In this document: positions 51,076 through 61,777 of the stretch, one piece after another
Numbering within the stretch: position 1 is the first letter of the stretch
Layout of the letters: each line of letters opens with the position of its first letter
Assembly (NCBI RefSeq): GCF_005083105.1
Contig: NZ_CP034885.1
Coordinates: 567,492-631,491 of the forward strand
Length of the DNA stretch: 64,000 nucleotides
Source: Buchnera aphidicola (Aphis nerii)
GTDB lineage: Bacteria; Pseudomonadota; Gammaproteobacteria; Enterobacterales; Enterobacteriaceae
Direction: 5' to 3'
The notes under the pieces: generated by a model
Told to the model about the DNA's origin: nothing
Databases searched by the model: none
Seen by the model: the letters and a program-made list of their open reading frames with translations, nothing else
Translations under genes and position numbers: made by a program

Positions 51076-51402
51076 TTATTTAATGTTTTCATCTATAAAT
51101 TCTTGTAGTTGTAATTTAGAAATTGCTCCAATTTTAGTCGCAAGAACCTGACTATTATGAAATAATAATAATGCAGGAATTCCTCGAATAGAATATATTG
51201 GAGCTGTTTTTGGGTTTTTTTCAATATTTAATTTTCCAATTTGAATTTTATTACAATATTCACTTGCTATCTCTTCTAAAATAGGTGCTAACATTTTACA
51301 TGGATTACACCAATCAGCCCAAAAATCAACCAATATAAAACCTGTTTTTTTTAATACTTTTTCTTTAAAATTTTGATCAGTTAGTTCAATAATATTTTTC
51401 AT
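51076..51402 (-). CDS. trxA: thioredoxin with a CNPC active site
   Basis: Thioredoxin reduces disulphides and supplies ribonucleotide reductase. The 108-residue product matches E. coli (109). The redox motif is WCNPC at residues 31-35, not the near-universal WCGPC. The cis-proline loop is GIPAL instead of GIPTL. Other core residues ([21 protein letters not shown]) are intact. The gene lies upstream of rho as in E. coli, with gppA and rhlB lost from the region. Confidence 0.96.
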   Translation of the reverse strand: MKNIIELTDQNFKEKVLKKTGFILVDFWADWCNPCKMLAPILEEIASEYCNKIQIGKLNIEKNPKTAPIYSIRGIPALLLFHNSQVLATKIGAISKLQLQEFIDENIK

Positions 51403-51533
51403 TGTTTATTTTCTCAATAAAGAAAATTTAAAAAAATTATTTTTTTTTAAATTTATTTTTATGAATATTGTTTATTAATATTATCATTTTTAAAAATTGA
51501 TTTAAACTAAAATTATAGAATTTTTATATTTTG

Positions 51534-53558
51534 TTATTTTAAAAAATTATTTTTTTTAATTTTTTGTTTCAAGTAATTTATTTTTTTTATACTATATTGT
51601 GTATTCTTTGTAGAATTATTTAATATAATGTTTTCATCCCAATGTAAATCTTCTTTAGGTAGTTCGAATAGAAATCTACTAGGTATAGTATATAATTTTT
51701 GACCATATTGTATTCTTGTTTGACAATATGTTAAAAATAGTTGTTTTTTTGCTCTAGTCATACCAACATAAGCTAATCTTCGTTCTTCTTCTATATTGTT
51801 TTCATTAATACTTTTTATATTAGGTAAAACACCTTCACTCATTCCAATAATAAAAACAGAAGAAAATTCTAATCCTTTAGATGAATGCAATGTCATTAAT
51901 TGAACTTGGTTGGAATTTTTAGGTTTTTTTTCATTATTAATTATATCACGAAGTGTCATTTTTGTGATAATTTCTAATAAATTCATAGGTTTTTCAAAAT
52001 TACTTCCCTTTAATAAACTTTTTATCCAATTAGATAAAATATAAATATTATTTATGCTTTTTTTTATTTTATCAGGTTCTTTTAAATTTTTTGATAACCA
52101 TGATTCATATTCAATATCATGAATAATAACATCTAAAATACAAGATGGTTTTGAATAAGATAGTAAAGTTATTTTATTTACCCACGAAATAAATTGTTTT
52201 ATTCTATTTAATGTAGAAATATTTAAAAAATTTTTTATTTCTGGATCACTAGTAACTTGAAAAAAACTCATATTTTTTTTAATTGAAGCTTCTTCTATTT
52301 TACGAAGTGTAGCAATTCCAATTCGACGATGTGGAATATTTAATATTCGCATAAATGCATAATTATCATCATGATTAATGATTAATCGAAGATAGCTTAA
52401 CAAATCTTTAATCTCAGGATTTGAAAAAAATGATGAATTATTAGATATATTATAAGGAATATTTCGTTTTAAAAAAATTTTTTCAAGAATTTGAGATTGA
52501 TAATTGCCTCGGTATAATATAGCATAATCTTTATATTGTATTTTATCTTGATTACATTGACAAATTATTTTTTCTGCTATTTTTTCTGCTTCTACTTCTT
52601 CGTTTTTACCAATTATAATTTTTATTTTACTTCCATATTTTAATTTAGAAAATAATTTTTTTTTAAAATAATTTGGATTATATGAAATAAGTTTATTTGC
52701 CGCTTTAAGTATTCTCCCATAAGAACGATAATTTTGTTCCATTTTTATTATTTTCAAATTAGGAAAGTCTTTTTTTAATAACAAAATATTTTGAGGTTTT
52801 GCTCCTCTCCATGAATATATCGATTGATCATCATCTCCAACTAAAGTAAATTTTGAATTTATATGTGTTAGTTCTTTAATTAATTCATACTGACTATTAT
52901 TGGTGTCTTGATATTCGTCAACTAATAAATAAGCTATTTTTTTTTGCCAACGATGTTGAACAATTTTATTTTTTTTAAATAATAATGTTGGTCTACAAAT
53001 TAAATCGTCAAAATCTAATATGTTTGATTCACATAAATAAATAGTATATTTTTTATAAAAACATGCAAAATCTTTTTCTTGATCAGATTTTGCTAATAAA
53101 TCAACATCTGAAGGTGTATAAAATTTGTTTTTCCAATAAGAAATCATAAAAATTAAATGTTTTAATAATTTTGTATCATTTTGAATTTTTTGATTAGTTA
53201 TTTTTTTTAGTAATAAAATTTGATCTTTTTCATCAAATAAAGAAAAATTAGGATTTAATTCTAAAAATTCAATTTCTTTTTTAATAATTTGTAAACCAAA
53301 TGAATGAAATGTTGAAATAATTATTTGTTGTATTTGAATTGGATTTAAATATTTTAAAAGACGTATTTTTATTTCATGAGCAGCTTTATTAGTAAAAGTT
53401 AAAGCAATAATGTTTTTCGGTTGATATTCACAATATTTTATTAAATAAATAATTTTATTAATGATAACTTTGGTTTTTCCTGAACCAGCCCCTGCTAATA
53501 TCAAACAGGGACCGTTGATAAACTCTACAGCATTTTTTTGAACATAATTAAGAGACAT
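51534..53558 (-). CDS. rep: ATP-dependent DNA helicase Rep
   Basis: Rep is a 3' to 5' superfamily-1 helicase that clears protein roadblocks from forks. The 674-residue product (673 in E. coli) has Walker A AGAGSGKT near residue 23, ALTFTNKAA, LVDEYQDTN, VGDDDQSIYSWRGA, QNYRS and LMTLHSSKGLEF. Uvr-type helicases would carry similar motifs, but the start MSLNYVQKNAVEFI and the neighbours ilvC and trxA identify Rep. It lies 52 bases after ilvC. Confidence 0.95.
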   Translation of the reverse strand: MSLNYVQKNAVEFINGPCLILAGAGSGKTKVIINKIIYLIKYCEYQPKNIIALTFTNKAAHEIKIRLLKYLNPIQIQQIIISTFHSFGLQIIKKEIEFLELNPNFSLFDEKDQILLLKKITNQKIQNDTKLLKHLIFMISYWKNKFYTPSDVDLLAKSDQEKDFACFYKKYTIYLCESNILDFDDLICRPTLLFKKNKIVQHRWQKKIAYLLVDEYQDTNNSQYELIKELTHINSKFTLVGDDDQSIYSWRGAKPQNILLLKKDFPNLKIIKMEQNYRSYGRILKAANKLISYNPNYFKKKLFSKLKYGSKIKIIIGKNEEVEAEKIAEKIICQCNQDKIQYKDYAILYRGNYQSQILEKIFLKRNIPYNISNNSSFFSNPEIKDLLSYLRLIINHDDNYAFMRILNIPHRRIGIATLRKIEEASIKKNMSFFQVTSDPEIKNFLNISTLNRIKQFISWVNKITLLSYSKPSCILDVIIHDIEYESWLSKNLKEPDKIKKSINNIYILSNWIKSLLKGSNFEKPMNLLEIITKMTLRDIINNEKKPKNSNQVQLMTLHSSKGLEFSSVFIIGMSEGVLPNIKSINENNIEEERRLAYVGMTRAKKQLFLTYCQTRIQYGQKLYTIPSRFLFELPKEDLHWDENIILNNSTKNTQYSIKKINYLKQKIKKNNFLK

Positions 53559-53610
53559 AATAAAATAGTAATTAAATTAAGGTGTTTTAGAATAAATTAA
53601 AAAATATATG

Positions 53611-55083
53611 TTATTTAGCAACTGAAATTGATTTCATTTCTTTCATATAGTTTCTTAATTTGTATCCAATAATTTCAATAGGATGATTTCGTATATTTTC
53701 ATTAATTTTATATAATTCAAGATTGTCTATTGATTTATTTAATAACGATGATCCTAAATCAGATTTTTCAAGATTTATTACAAAATTTTTTAAAATAGGA
53801 TAAGCTGCTTCAGAAAAAAGATAACTGCCATATTCAGCTGTATCTGAAATAACTATGTTCATTTCATATAATTTTTTTCTAGCAATTGTATTGGCAATTA
53901 ATGGTAATTCATGTAAAGATTCATAATAAGCTGATTCGCTTTTAATACCTGATTCTAACATTGTTTCAAAAGCTAATTCAATTCCTGCTTTTAATATTGA
54001 AACCATTAATGTTCCATGATCATAGTATTCTTGTTCAGATATTTTTATTGGATCAAAGAAATTTTTTTCAAAAGATTTTTCTTTTATCGTGTTACGCCAA
54101 TTTAATAATTTTTTATCATTATTCTCCCAATCTTTCATCATTTCATCAGAAAATTCACCTGATATGATATCATCCATATGTTTTTGAAATAATGGAGCTA
54201 ATATTGTTTTAATTTTTTCAGATAATTTGAAAGCTCTTATTTTAGATTGATTTGAAAGCCTATCCATCATTAATGTAATACCTCCATGTTTTAATGATTC
54301 AGTAATTGTTTCCCATCCGTATTGTATTAGTTTTCCTGCATAGCTTGATTCATGTCCATTTTCAATTAATTTTTCGTAACATATTAATGATGCTGTTTGA
54401 AGCATACCACATAAAATTGTTTGCTCACCCATTAAATCTGATTTAACTTCCGCAACAAATGATGATTCTAAAACTCCAGCATGATGACTACCTATTGAAA
54501 AAGCCCATGCTTTTGCAATATCTAAGCCCTTTTTATTTAGATCATTATCTGGATGTACAGCAATTAAAGTAGGTACTCCGAAACCTCTTTTAAATTCCTC
54601 TCGAACTTCTGTACCAGGACATTTCGGTGCTACCATGATTACTGTTATATCTTTTCTTATTTTTTGACCACATTCTACAATGTTAAAACCATGAGAATAT
54701 CCTAAACATGAATTAGGTTTCATTAGTTTTTGAATTTCTTGAATTACATTTTTATGTTGTTTATCAGGTGTTAAATTAATTACTAAATCAGCAGTTGGAA
54801 TTAAATTTTTGTAATTTTTAACTGTAAAATTATTGTTAGTTGCGTTATACCAAGATTTATTTTTGTTTAGAATGCTATCATTTTTAAGAGCAAAAGCAAC
54901 ATCTAGTCCAGAATCTCTCATATTTAAACCTTGATTTAAACCTTGTGATCCACAGCCTATAATAACAATTTTTTTATTTTTCAGAAGATTATTTTTATTT
55001 TGAAATTCCTGCCTTTTCATAAAACGACATTTTTTAATTTCTTTAATTTTTTGACGAAAAGATAATGTGTTAAAATAGTTCAT
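53611..55083 (-). CDS. ilvC: ketol-acid reductoisomerase
   Basis: IlvC catalyses the second common step to valine and isoleucine. The 490-residue product (491 in E. coli) is the long class II type. It begins [11 protein letters not shown] and has the NADPH loop [17 protein letters not shown], the block [13 protein letters not shown], the metal-binding [13 protein letters not shown] and [16 protein letters not shown]. It follows ilvD after 42 bases. The ilvA and ilvY genes between them in E. coli are missing, so regulation by IlvY is lost. The pathway feeds host essential amino acids. Confidence 0.98.
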   Translation of the reverse strand: MNYFNTLSFRQKIKEIKKCRFMKRQEFQNKNNLLKNKKIVIIGCGSQGLNQGLNMRDSGLDVAFALKNDSILNKNKSWYNATNNNFTVKNYKNLIPTADLVINLTPDKQHKNVIQEIQKLMKPNSCLGYSHGFNIVECGQKIRKDITVIMVAPKCPGTEVREEFKRGFGVPTLIAVHPDNDLNKKGLDIAKAWAFSIGSHHAGVLESSFVAEVKSDLMGEQTILCGMLQTASLICYEKLIENGHESSYAGKLIQYGWETITESLKHGGITLMMDRLSNQSKIRAFKLSEKIKTILAPLFQKHMDDIISGEFSDEMMKDWENNDKKLLNWRNTIKEKSFEKNFFDPIKISEQEYYDHGTLMVSILKAGIELAFETMLESGIKSESAYYESLHELPLIANTIARKKLYEMNIVISDTAEYGSYLFSEAAYPILKNFVINLEKSDLGSSLLNKSIDNLELYKINENIRNHPIEIIGYKLRNYMKEMKSISVAK

Positions 55084-55125
55084 ATTATTTATTCCAGATA
55101 TAAAATTAATTAGTTATTAAATATT

Positions 55126-56979
55126 TTAAAAATTAAATAATTTATTTTTGTCTCTGACTGCACCAGTATCTGCGCTAGTAGCACAAGAAGCATAAAATTG
55201 TAATGCTAGGGAAACATTTCTTTTTCGATCTAATGGTTTAAATGCCCTATTACCTTTTGATTTTTCTTTTATCATTCGATTTTTTATTTCTTTTTCTGTG
55301 ATATTTAAATGAATTGTTTTTTCATAAATATTAATTTTAATATTATCTCCATTTTGAACTATTGCTATTACACCTTTATTTGCAGCTTCAGGTGAAATAT
55401 GTCCTATTGATAATCCTGATGTGCCGCCAGAAAATCTACCATCAGTAATTAATGCACATGTTTGATCTAAATTCATAGATTTTAAATACGTTGTTGGATA
55501 TAACATTTCTTGCATTCCAGGTCCTCCCTTAGGACCTTCGTATCGAATTACGACAACATCCCCTGGTTTTACCTTTCCTTCTAATATAGATTTAACTGCT
55601 TCTTCTTGACTTTCATAAACTTTGGCTGTTCCAGAAAAAATATAACTTTTCTTATCTATACTAGCAGTTTTTATTATACAACCATTTTTTGCTAAATTTC
55701 CATATAAAACAGACAACCCTCCTTCTTTACTATAAGCGTTTTCACAAGATCGAATACATCCTGTAATACGATTTTTATCTAATTTATCCCATCGAAAATT
55801 TTGTGAAAATGGTTTAACTGTTCGAATACCTGCAGGTCCTGCTCGAAACATTTTTATTATGTTATTTTTTTTTGTAGATAAAATATCATAATTTTTTAAT
55901 GTTTTTTCTAAACTCAACCCTAATATATTTTTAGTGTTTTTATTTAATAAATTAAAACGATTTAATTCTCCTAATATTCTCATAATTCCACCTGCACGAT
56001 GTACATCTTCTACATGATATAATTTTGTACTAGGAGCAACTTTACAAATATGTGGGGTTTTTTTTGAAAGACTATCAATATTAGACATTTTAAAATCAAT
56101 ATTTCCTTCATTTGCTGCTGCTAATAAATGCAATATAGTATTTGTAGAACCCCCCATTGCAATATCTAATGTTATCGCATTTTCAAAAGATTCTTTATTT
56201 GCAATATTTCTAGGTAAAAATTGTTTGTAATCATTTTGATAATAATCTTTTGTAATTTTAACTATTATTTTAGCTGATTTTTTAAATAATTTTTTTCTAT
56301 CGACATGAGTTGCTAATAATGTTCCATTACCAGGTAAAGCTAAACCAATTGCTTCCATTAAGCAATTCATTGAATTAGCAGTAAACATACCTGAACAAGA
56401 TCCACATGTAGGACATGATGATAATTCTATTTTTTTTATAAATTCATCTGAATTTTTAGAATTACCTCCATGAACGATAGCATCAACTAAATCAATTTTT
56501 TCTATTTTCTCTTTTATTTTTACTTTTCCTGCTTCCATTGGACCTCCTGAAACAAACACAGAAGGTATATTTAAACGCATAGCTGCCATAAACATTGCAG
56601 GTGTAATTTTATCACAATTAGATATACAAATCATTGCATCCGCGCAATGTGCATTAATTACATATTCTATAGAATCAGCAATAAGTTCACGAGACGGTAA
56701 AGAATACAACATTCCAGCATGTCCCATTGCAATTCCATCATCTATTGCAATAGTATTGAATTCTTTTGGAACACCACCTGATTTTGAAATTTCTTTTGAT
56801 ATTATTTTACTTACTTCTTGAAGATGAATATGACCTGGAACAAATTGTGAAAATGAATTAACTATAGCAATAATTGGTTTTTTAAAATCTTCATCATTCA
56901 TTCCTGTAGCACGCCATAAAGATCTGGCTCCAGACATATTTCTTCCTTGAGTAGTTGTAAAAGAACGATATTTAGGCAT
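55126..56979 (-). CDS. ilvD: dihydroxy-acid dehydratase
   Basis: IlvD makes the keto-acid precursors of valine and isoleucine. The 617-residue product (616 in E. coli) is an iron-sulphur enzyme with cluster cysteines in ISNCDKI and [17 protein letters not shown]. It also has GPAGIRT and [17 protein letters not shown]. It opens a leftward run with ilvC. Its cluster depends on the iscSU genes that lie divergently beyond tRNA-Trp. Confidence 0.98.
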   Translation of the reverse strand: MPKYRSFTTTQGRNMSGARSLWRATGMNDEDFKKPIIAIVNSFSQFVPGHIHLQEVSKIISKEISKSGGVPKEFNTIAIDDGIAMGHAGMLYSLPSRELIADSIEYVINAHCADAMICISNCDKITPAMFMAAMRLNIPSVFVSGGPMEAGKVKIKEKIEKIDLVDAIVHGGNSKNSDEFIKKIELSSCPTCGSCSGMFTANSMNCLMEAIGLALPGNGTLLATHVDRKKLFKKSAKIIVKITKDYYQNDYKQFLPRNIANKESFENAITLDIAMGGSTNTILHLLAAANEGNIDFKMSNIDSLSKKTPHICKVAPSTKLYHVEDVHRAGGIMRILGELNRFNLLNKNTKNILGLSLEKTLKNYDILSTKKNNIIKMFRAGPAGIRTVKPFSQNFRWDKLDKNRITGCIRSCENAYSKEGGLSVLYGNLAKNGCIIKTASIDKKSYIFSGTAKVYESQEEAVKSILEGKVKPGDVVVIRYEGPKGGPGMQEMLYPTTYLKSMNLDQTCALITDGRFSGGTSGLSIGHISPEAANKGVIAIVQNGDNIKINIYEKTIHLNITEKEIKNRMIKEKSKGNRAFKPLDRKRNVSLALQFYASCATSADTGAVRDKNKLFNF

Positions 56980-57102
56980 TTTTTAGATAACCTCACAATA
57001 ATGTTATTTTTATTTTTGTTTTTTAAAAAATATAGGAATTATAATTTTATATAATTAATGGATTTTAAAAGAAATTATTTTTAAATTTGATGAGTGAAAT
57101 TT

Positions 57103-57178
57103 TGGCAGGGGTGGAAGGATTTGAACCTACAACTTTCGGTTTTGGAGACCGATGCTCTACCAATTGAACTACACCCCT
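57103..57178 (-). tRNA. tRNA-Trp (CCA)
   Basis: The anticodon is CCA in CTCCAAAA, the acceptor stem is AGGGGTG/CACCCCT with discriminator G, and the 3' CCA is encoded at 57103-57105. It matches E. coli trpT. It sits alone between ilvD and iscS. Confidence 0.96.
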
Positions 57179-57353
57179 AATGATGTTTAGATGTTGTATT
57201 TAAAAAAATTAATTATATTCTTAATTAATGAAAAAGTCTAGTTTGTATTCTAGAAAAATTTTACTCTAAAAGAGTATTTATTTTTAGATATAAATTTGTA
57301 TTAAAATGATAGAATATTAATTTTATTAAAATAGTTTTAAGGTGACTAATTTT

Positions 57354-58568
57354 ATGAAGATACCAATTTATTTAGATTATGCAGCTACTACTCCTGTAGA
57401 TTTTCAAGTTGCTAAAAAAATGATGAATTATTTAACAATAGATGGAATGTTTGGAAACGCAGCTTCCCGTTCACATAAATTCGGCTGGGAAGCAGAAGAA
57501 ATAGTTGATATTGCTCGAAATCAAATATCTGATTTAATTGGGGCAGATTCACGTGAAATTATATTTACTTCAGGTGCCACTGAATCGAATAATTTAGCTA
57601 TTAAAGGGATTGCTTTATTTCATAAAAAAAAGGGTAATCATATTATTACAAGTAAAACAGAACATAAATCAGTATTAGATACCTGTAGATATTTAGAGAA
57701 CGAAGGTTTTTCTATAACTTATTTGACTCCAAAAAACAATGGAATTATTGATTTAAATGATTTAAAAAAACATATAAAAAAAAGCACTATACTTGTCTCT
57801 ATAATGCATGTAAATAATGAAACTGGAATTATACAAGATATTAATAGTATCTCTGAAATTTGTAAATCTCGTGATATTTTTTTTCATGTAGATGCAACTC
57901 AAAGTGTGGGTAAAATTGAAATTAATGTAAAAAATTCGTTTGTAGATTTGATGTCTTTCTCAGCACATAAATTATATGGACCAAAGGGTATTGGAGGATT
58001 ATATGTTCGTCGTAAACCCCGAGTTCGTTTATTAGCATCCTTACATGGCGGAGGACATGAAAGAGGTATGAGAGCTGGAACTTTACCAGTTCATCAAATT
58101 GTTGGCATGGGTGAATCCTTTGAACTAGCAAAAAAAAAGATAAAAGATGATTTTATTCATTTGAATAATTTAAGAAATGAATTATGGAATGGTATTAAAA
58201 ATATTGAAGAAGTATATTTGAATAGTGATTTAAAACAAGGTGCACCTCATATTTTAAATGTTAGTTTTAATTATGTTGAAGGTGAATCGTTAATTATGTC
58301 GCTTAAAGATTTAGCTATTTCTTCTGGTTCTGCATGCACTTCATCTAGCTTAGAACCGTCATATGTTTTAAGGGCTTTAGGAATTAAAGATGAATTAGCA
58401 CATAGTTCTATTCGTTTTTCTATTGGAAGATACACTACGAAAGAAGAAATTCACCATACAATAAAATTAGTTCATAAATCTATTTATAAACTTCGCGAAC
58501 TTTCACCATTATGGGAAATGTTTAAATCTGGAGTTGATTTAAATAGCATAGAATGGGATCATAGTTAA
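57354..58568 (+). CDS. iscS: cysteine desulfurase IscS
   Basis: IscS takes sulphur from cysteine for iron-sulphur clusters and thiolated tRNAs. From ATG 57354 ([16 protein letters not shown]) the product is 404 residues, exactly the E. coli length; AAGGTGA lies just before it. A GTG four codons upstream (57342) is in frame but falls in that ribosome-binding site. The PLP lysine is in [10 protein letters not shown] (206) and the active cysteine in [12 protein letters not shown] (328). The regulator iscR is absent upstream. Confidence 0.98.
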   Translation: MKIPIYLDYAATTPVDFQVAKKMMNYLTIDGMFGNAASRSHKFGWEAEEIVDIARNQISDLIGADSREIIFTSGATESNNLAIKGIALFHKKKGNHIITSKTEHKSVLDTCRYLENEGFSITYLTPKNNGIIDLNDLKKHIKKSTILVSIMHVNNETGIIQDINSISEICKSRDIFFHVDATQSVGKIEINVKNSFVDLMSFSAHKLYGPKGIGGLYVRRKPRVRLLASLHGGGHERGMRAGTLPVHQIVGMGESFELAKKKIKDDFIHLNNLRNELWNGIKNIEEVYLNSDLKQGAPHILNVSFNYVEGESLIMSLKDLAISSGSACTSSSLEPSYVLRALGIKDELAHSSIRFSIGRYTTKEEIHHTIKLVHKSIYKLRELSPLWEMFKSGVDLNSIEWDHS

Positions 58569-58595
58569 TTAATAATATACAAAGGGTAATTAAAA

Positions 58596-58982
58596 ATGGC
58601 ATATAGTAAAAAAGTTATGGATCATTATGAAAATCCTCGAAATGTTGGTTCTTTTTCTAATTCTGATATCAATGTTGGCAGTGGTCTAGTAGGTGCACCT
58701 GCTTGTGGTGATGTAATGAAATTACAAATTAAAGTTAACTCAAAAGGTATTATTGAAGATGCTTGTTTTAAAACATATGGTTGTGGATCTGCAATTGCTT
58801 CTAGTTCACTTGCTACGGAATGGATTAAAGGAAAATCAATTAAAGAAGCGGAATCTATAAAAAATACAAGTATAGTAGAAGAATTAGATTTGCCTCCAGT
58901 AAAAATTCATTGCTCTATTTTAGCAGAAGATGCTATTAAAGCAGCTATTACAGATTATAAAAATAAAAGAAACAAAGGATAA
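58596..58982 (+). CDS. iscU: iron-sulphur cluster scaffold IscU
   Basis: IscU is the scaffold on which [2Fe-2S] clusters are built. The 128-residue product equals the E. coli length and has the three cysteines in GAPACGDVMK, TYGCGSAIASSS and KIHCSILAEDA. It also has the LPPVK motif that the HscA chaperone recognises. The start follows AAAGGGTAA. iscA, next in E. coli, is missing. Confidence 0.98.
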   Translation: MAYSKKVMDHYENPRNVGSFSNSDINVGSGLVGAPACGDVMKLQIKVNSKGIIEDACFKTYGCGSAIASSSLATEWIKGKSIKEAESIKNTSIVEELDLPPVKIHCSILAEDAIKAAITDYKNKRNKG

Positions 58983-58996
58983 TACTTATTTTTTAT

Positions 58997-59032
58997 AATT
59001 TAATGTTGAAAATTTTTTTTCAACATTAAATT
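58997..59032 (+). terminator. 16-bp perfect hairpin between iscU and hscB
   Basis: 58997-59012 is the exact complement of 59017-59032 around a TTTT loop, followed by TTC. It stands where iscA was lost. It could partly terminate or stabilise the iscSU message so that scaffold and desulfurase are made in excess of the chaperones. The stem is mostly A-T pairs, so strength is uncertain. Confidence 0.6.
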
Positions 59033-59070
59033 TTCGTTGAACATTTTTAAAAATGTAATTTAGGTGATTT

Positions 59071-59586
59071 ATGGATTATTTTACGTTATTTAAGTTACCA
59101 AAACAATTTAATATAAACAAAGATTTATTAAATAAAAACTTTTATAAATTACAATTAAAATTTCATCCTGATTTGTTTATCAATGATTCCGTATCTAAAA
59201 AAAAACAAGTTTTAGAAAAATCTATTGAAATTAATAATGGATATAAAATTTTAGAAGATTCGTTAAGTCGATCAATTTATTTACTTTCATTAAATGGTAT
59301 TAAAATTAATCAAGAAAACTTACTTTCTGAAAATCAATGTTTTTTAAAAAAATATTTTTTTTTATATGAAGAAATGGAAATTCTAAAAAAAAAAAATAAT
59401 TCAAAAATAAACTATTTTAATGATTTTTTAAAAAAAATAGAAAATGAAATAAAAAATTGCGAAAATAAAATCAATAATAATTTTTATAATAAACATTGGA
59501 ATAAAATTATTGATGAAATATCTCAATTATTTTTTTTAACAAAAATTAAGAAAAAATTTAAAAATGACAACTTTTGCTTAAATTAA
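59071..59586 (+). CDS. hscB: co-chaperone HscB
   Basis: HscB is a J-domain protein that delivers IscU to HscA. The 171-residue product equals the E. coli length. The J-domain HPD motif is in KFHPDLF near residue 32, and a helical IscU-binding region fills the C-terminal half. An A12 run (59385-59396) codes for lysines without breaking the frame. It lies just ahead of hscA. Confidence 0.95.
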   Translation: MDYFTLFKLPKQFNINKDLLNKNFYKLQLKFHPDLFINDSVSKKKQVLEKSIEINNGYKILEDSLSRSIYLLSLNGIKINQENLLSENQCFLKKYFFLYEEMEILKKKNNSKINYFNDFLKKIENEIKNCENKINNNFYNKHWNKIIDEISQLFFLTKIKKKFKNDNFCLN

Positions 59587-59605
59587 ATAAATGAGGGTGT
59601 TTTAT

Positions 59606-61435
59606 ATGGTTTTTTTAAAAGAAAAATTTAATAAAAAGTTAATTTTAGGTATAGATTTTGGTACTACTTATTCTCTTATATCTACTATTAAAAATAATCA
59701 TGCCATATTATTAACTGATGAAAAACAACGTTATTTAGTACCATCTATAATAAATTGTCGAAAAAATAATTTTTTAATTGGTTGGGAAGCAGAAGAAAAA
59801 ATACTTCAAGACCCAATGAATACAATTGTCTCAGTTAAACGTTTAGTAGGTCGTTCTATTGATTTTATTAAACAAGAATTTCCTGTTTTACCCTATATTA
59901 TAGAAGAGAATGAAACCGGAGATATTGTATTTTATACGCAATCAGGAAAGATTTCTTTAACTACAGTAGTGAGTGAAATATTAAAATATTTAAAAAAAAG
60001 AGCTTGTTTTTTATATAATATTTATAAAGATCTTACAGTTATAACTGTTCCAGCATATTTTAATAATATTCAGAGATCTTTGATTAAAAAAGCTGCTATT
60101 ATGGCTGGAATTAATTTGATTAGGTTATTAAATGAACCTACATCTGCTGCCATCGCATATGGTTTAGAAACTAATAAAAAAGGTATAATTGCTATATATG
60201 ATCTTGGAGGTGGTACTTTTGATATTTCTATATTAAAACTAAACCAAGGATTATTTGAGGTATTAGCTACTAGTGGTGATTCTAATTTGGGTGGTGATGA
60301 TTTTGATACTTTATTAGCTAATTATATTTATAAAAAAGCAAATTTATCATCTCATGAATATAATATTTCTTTACAATCTATATTATTAACAGCAGCAAAA
60401 CAAGTAAAAATAAAATTAACTTATTATCAAACAGCAGAGATTAGTATTTTAAACTGGAAAGGGGTAATTCATCGTAATGAATTCAATATGCTTATTAAAG
60501 ATTTAGTTAAAAAAACTTTGTTAATTTGTGCAAAAATTTTTAACGAAATAGGCATAAATATAAAAGATATTAAAGACATTGTTATGGTAGGAGGTTCTAC
60601 ACGAGTTCCACTAGTATATCAAGAAGTTAAAAAATTTTTCAAAATCAATCCATTAATTTCAATTAATCCAGATAAAGTAGTTGCAATTGGAGCCGCATTA
60701 CAATGTAACATGCTTATTAAAAATAATGTTCATAATCGAACTATTTTGTTAGATGTTATACCTATTTCGTTAGGAATTGAAGTCATGGGTGGTTTTATGG
60801 AAAAAATTATTCTTCGAAATAGTCATATACCTATTTCTAAAACCAAGGAGTTTACAACTTCCAAGGATAATCAAACAGGTATTGTTATTCATGTATTACA
60901 GGGAGAAAGAGAACTTGCAAAAGATTGTATTTCATTGTCTCGTTTTGTGTTAAAAGATATCCCACTTAGAAAATCAGGTAAAGTTCGAGTTTTAGTTACA
61001 TTTCAAATTGATACTGATGGTTTAATTAATATAAGTGCATTTGAAAAAGATACTAATAAAGAAAAAAAAATTCAAATTGATCATTCTTTATTACATTTTT
61101 CAAATACGTCTAAAACTATTAAAAATGATGTTTCTTTTTTTAAAGATGATTATTTTTTCAGAATTAAAGAAGAAAAAAAAATTGAGTCTAGAAATATTTT
61201 AAATTTATTGGATCATGCATTAAAAGAAGATAAAAATTTAATCGATATAAAAGAACTAGAAACAATCAAAGTAAATCAAAATGCTTTACAGAAATCAATT
61301 GATAAAGATGATTTTTACGGTATTAAATTAAATTTAAAAAAATTAGATGAAGTAACTAAACACTTTTTTTCATTGCGTTTAAAAAATGCGATTAATAATT
61401 CTTTAAATAATAATAATATAAATGAGATTAAATAA
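59606..61435 (+). CDS. hscA: Hsp70-family chaperone HscA
   Basis: HscA releases clusters from IscU to target proteins. I start it at ATG 59606 (MVFLKEK), six bases after GAGGGTG; the ATG at 59591 lacks a ribosome-binding site and is part of it. The 609-residue product (616 in E. coli) has the ATPase phosphate loops [10 protein letters not shown] and [13 protein letters not shown]. It also has [12 protein letters not shown] and the substrate domain. Its stop shares one base with the fdx start. Confidence 0.97.
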   Translation: MVFLKEKFNKKLILGIDFGTTYSLISTIKNNHAILLTDEKQRYLVPSIINCRKNNFLIGWEAEEKILQDPMNTIVSVKRLVGRSIDFIKQEFPVLPYIIEENETGDIVFYTQSGKISLTTVVSEILKYLKKRACFLYNIYKDLTVITVPAYFNNIQRSLIKKAAIMAGINLIRLLNEPTSAAIAYGLETNKKGIIAIYDLGGGTFDISILKLNQGLFEVLATSGDSNLGGDDFDTLLANYIYKKANLSSHEYNISLQSILLTAAKQVKIKLTYYQTAEISILNWKGVIHRNEFNMLIKDLVKKTLLICAKIFNEIGINIKDIKDIVMVGGSTRVPLVYQEVKKFFKINPLISINPDKVVAIGAALQCNMLIKNNVHNRTILLDVIPISLGIEVMGGFMEKIILRNSHIPISKTKEFTTSKDNQTGIVIHVLQGERELAKDCISLSRFVLKDIPLRKSGKVRVLVTFQIDTDGLINISAFEKDTNKEKKIQIDHSLLHFSNTSKTIKNDVSFFKDDYFFRIKEEKKIESRNILNLLDHALKEDKNLIDIKELETIKVNQNALQKSIDKDDFYGIKLNLKKLDEVTKHFFSLRLKNAINNSLNNNNINEIK

Positions 61436-61770
61436 TGCCTAAAATTTTTTTTCTACCTCATAAATTTATATTGCCGAAAGGTGCTGTTTGTGAATGTAAA
61501 AAAGGTGAAACCATCTTAAATGTTGCATTAATTAACAATATTAAGTTAGAACATGCATGTGAAAAATCATGTGCTTGTAGTACTTGTCATTGTGTTATAC
61601 GAAAAGGTTTTCTTTCTCTTTCAGGATGGTCTGAAAAAGAAGAAGATGTTTTAGATAAAGCTTGGGGTCTGGAATCTACCAGTCGACTAAGTTGTCAAGC
61701 GATTATGGGCGATATTGATATAGAAGTTGAAATTCCTTTATATAATGCTAATCATATTTCTGATAATTAG
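61435..61770 (+). CDS. fdx: [2Fe-2S] ferredoxin (adrenodoxin type)
   Basis: Fdx supplies electrons for cluster assembly. The 111-residue product equals the E. coli length and has the ligand cysteines 42, 48, 51 and 87 ([10 protein letters not shown] and SCQA). The start TAATG overlaps the hscA stop, so the two are translationally coupled. iscX, next in E. coli, is missing and der converges seven bases on. Confidence 0.97.
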   Translation: MPKIFFLPHKFILPKGAVCECKKGETILNVALINNIKLEHACEKSCACSTCHCVIRKGFLSLSGWSEKEEDVLDKAWGLESTSRLSCQAIMGDIDIEVEIPLYNANHISDN

Positions 61771-61777
61771 TTTATTT

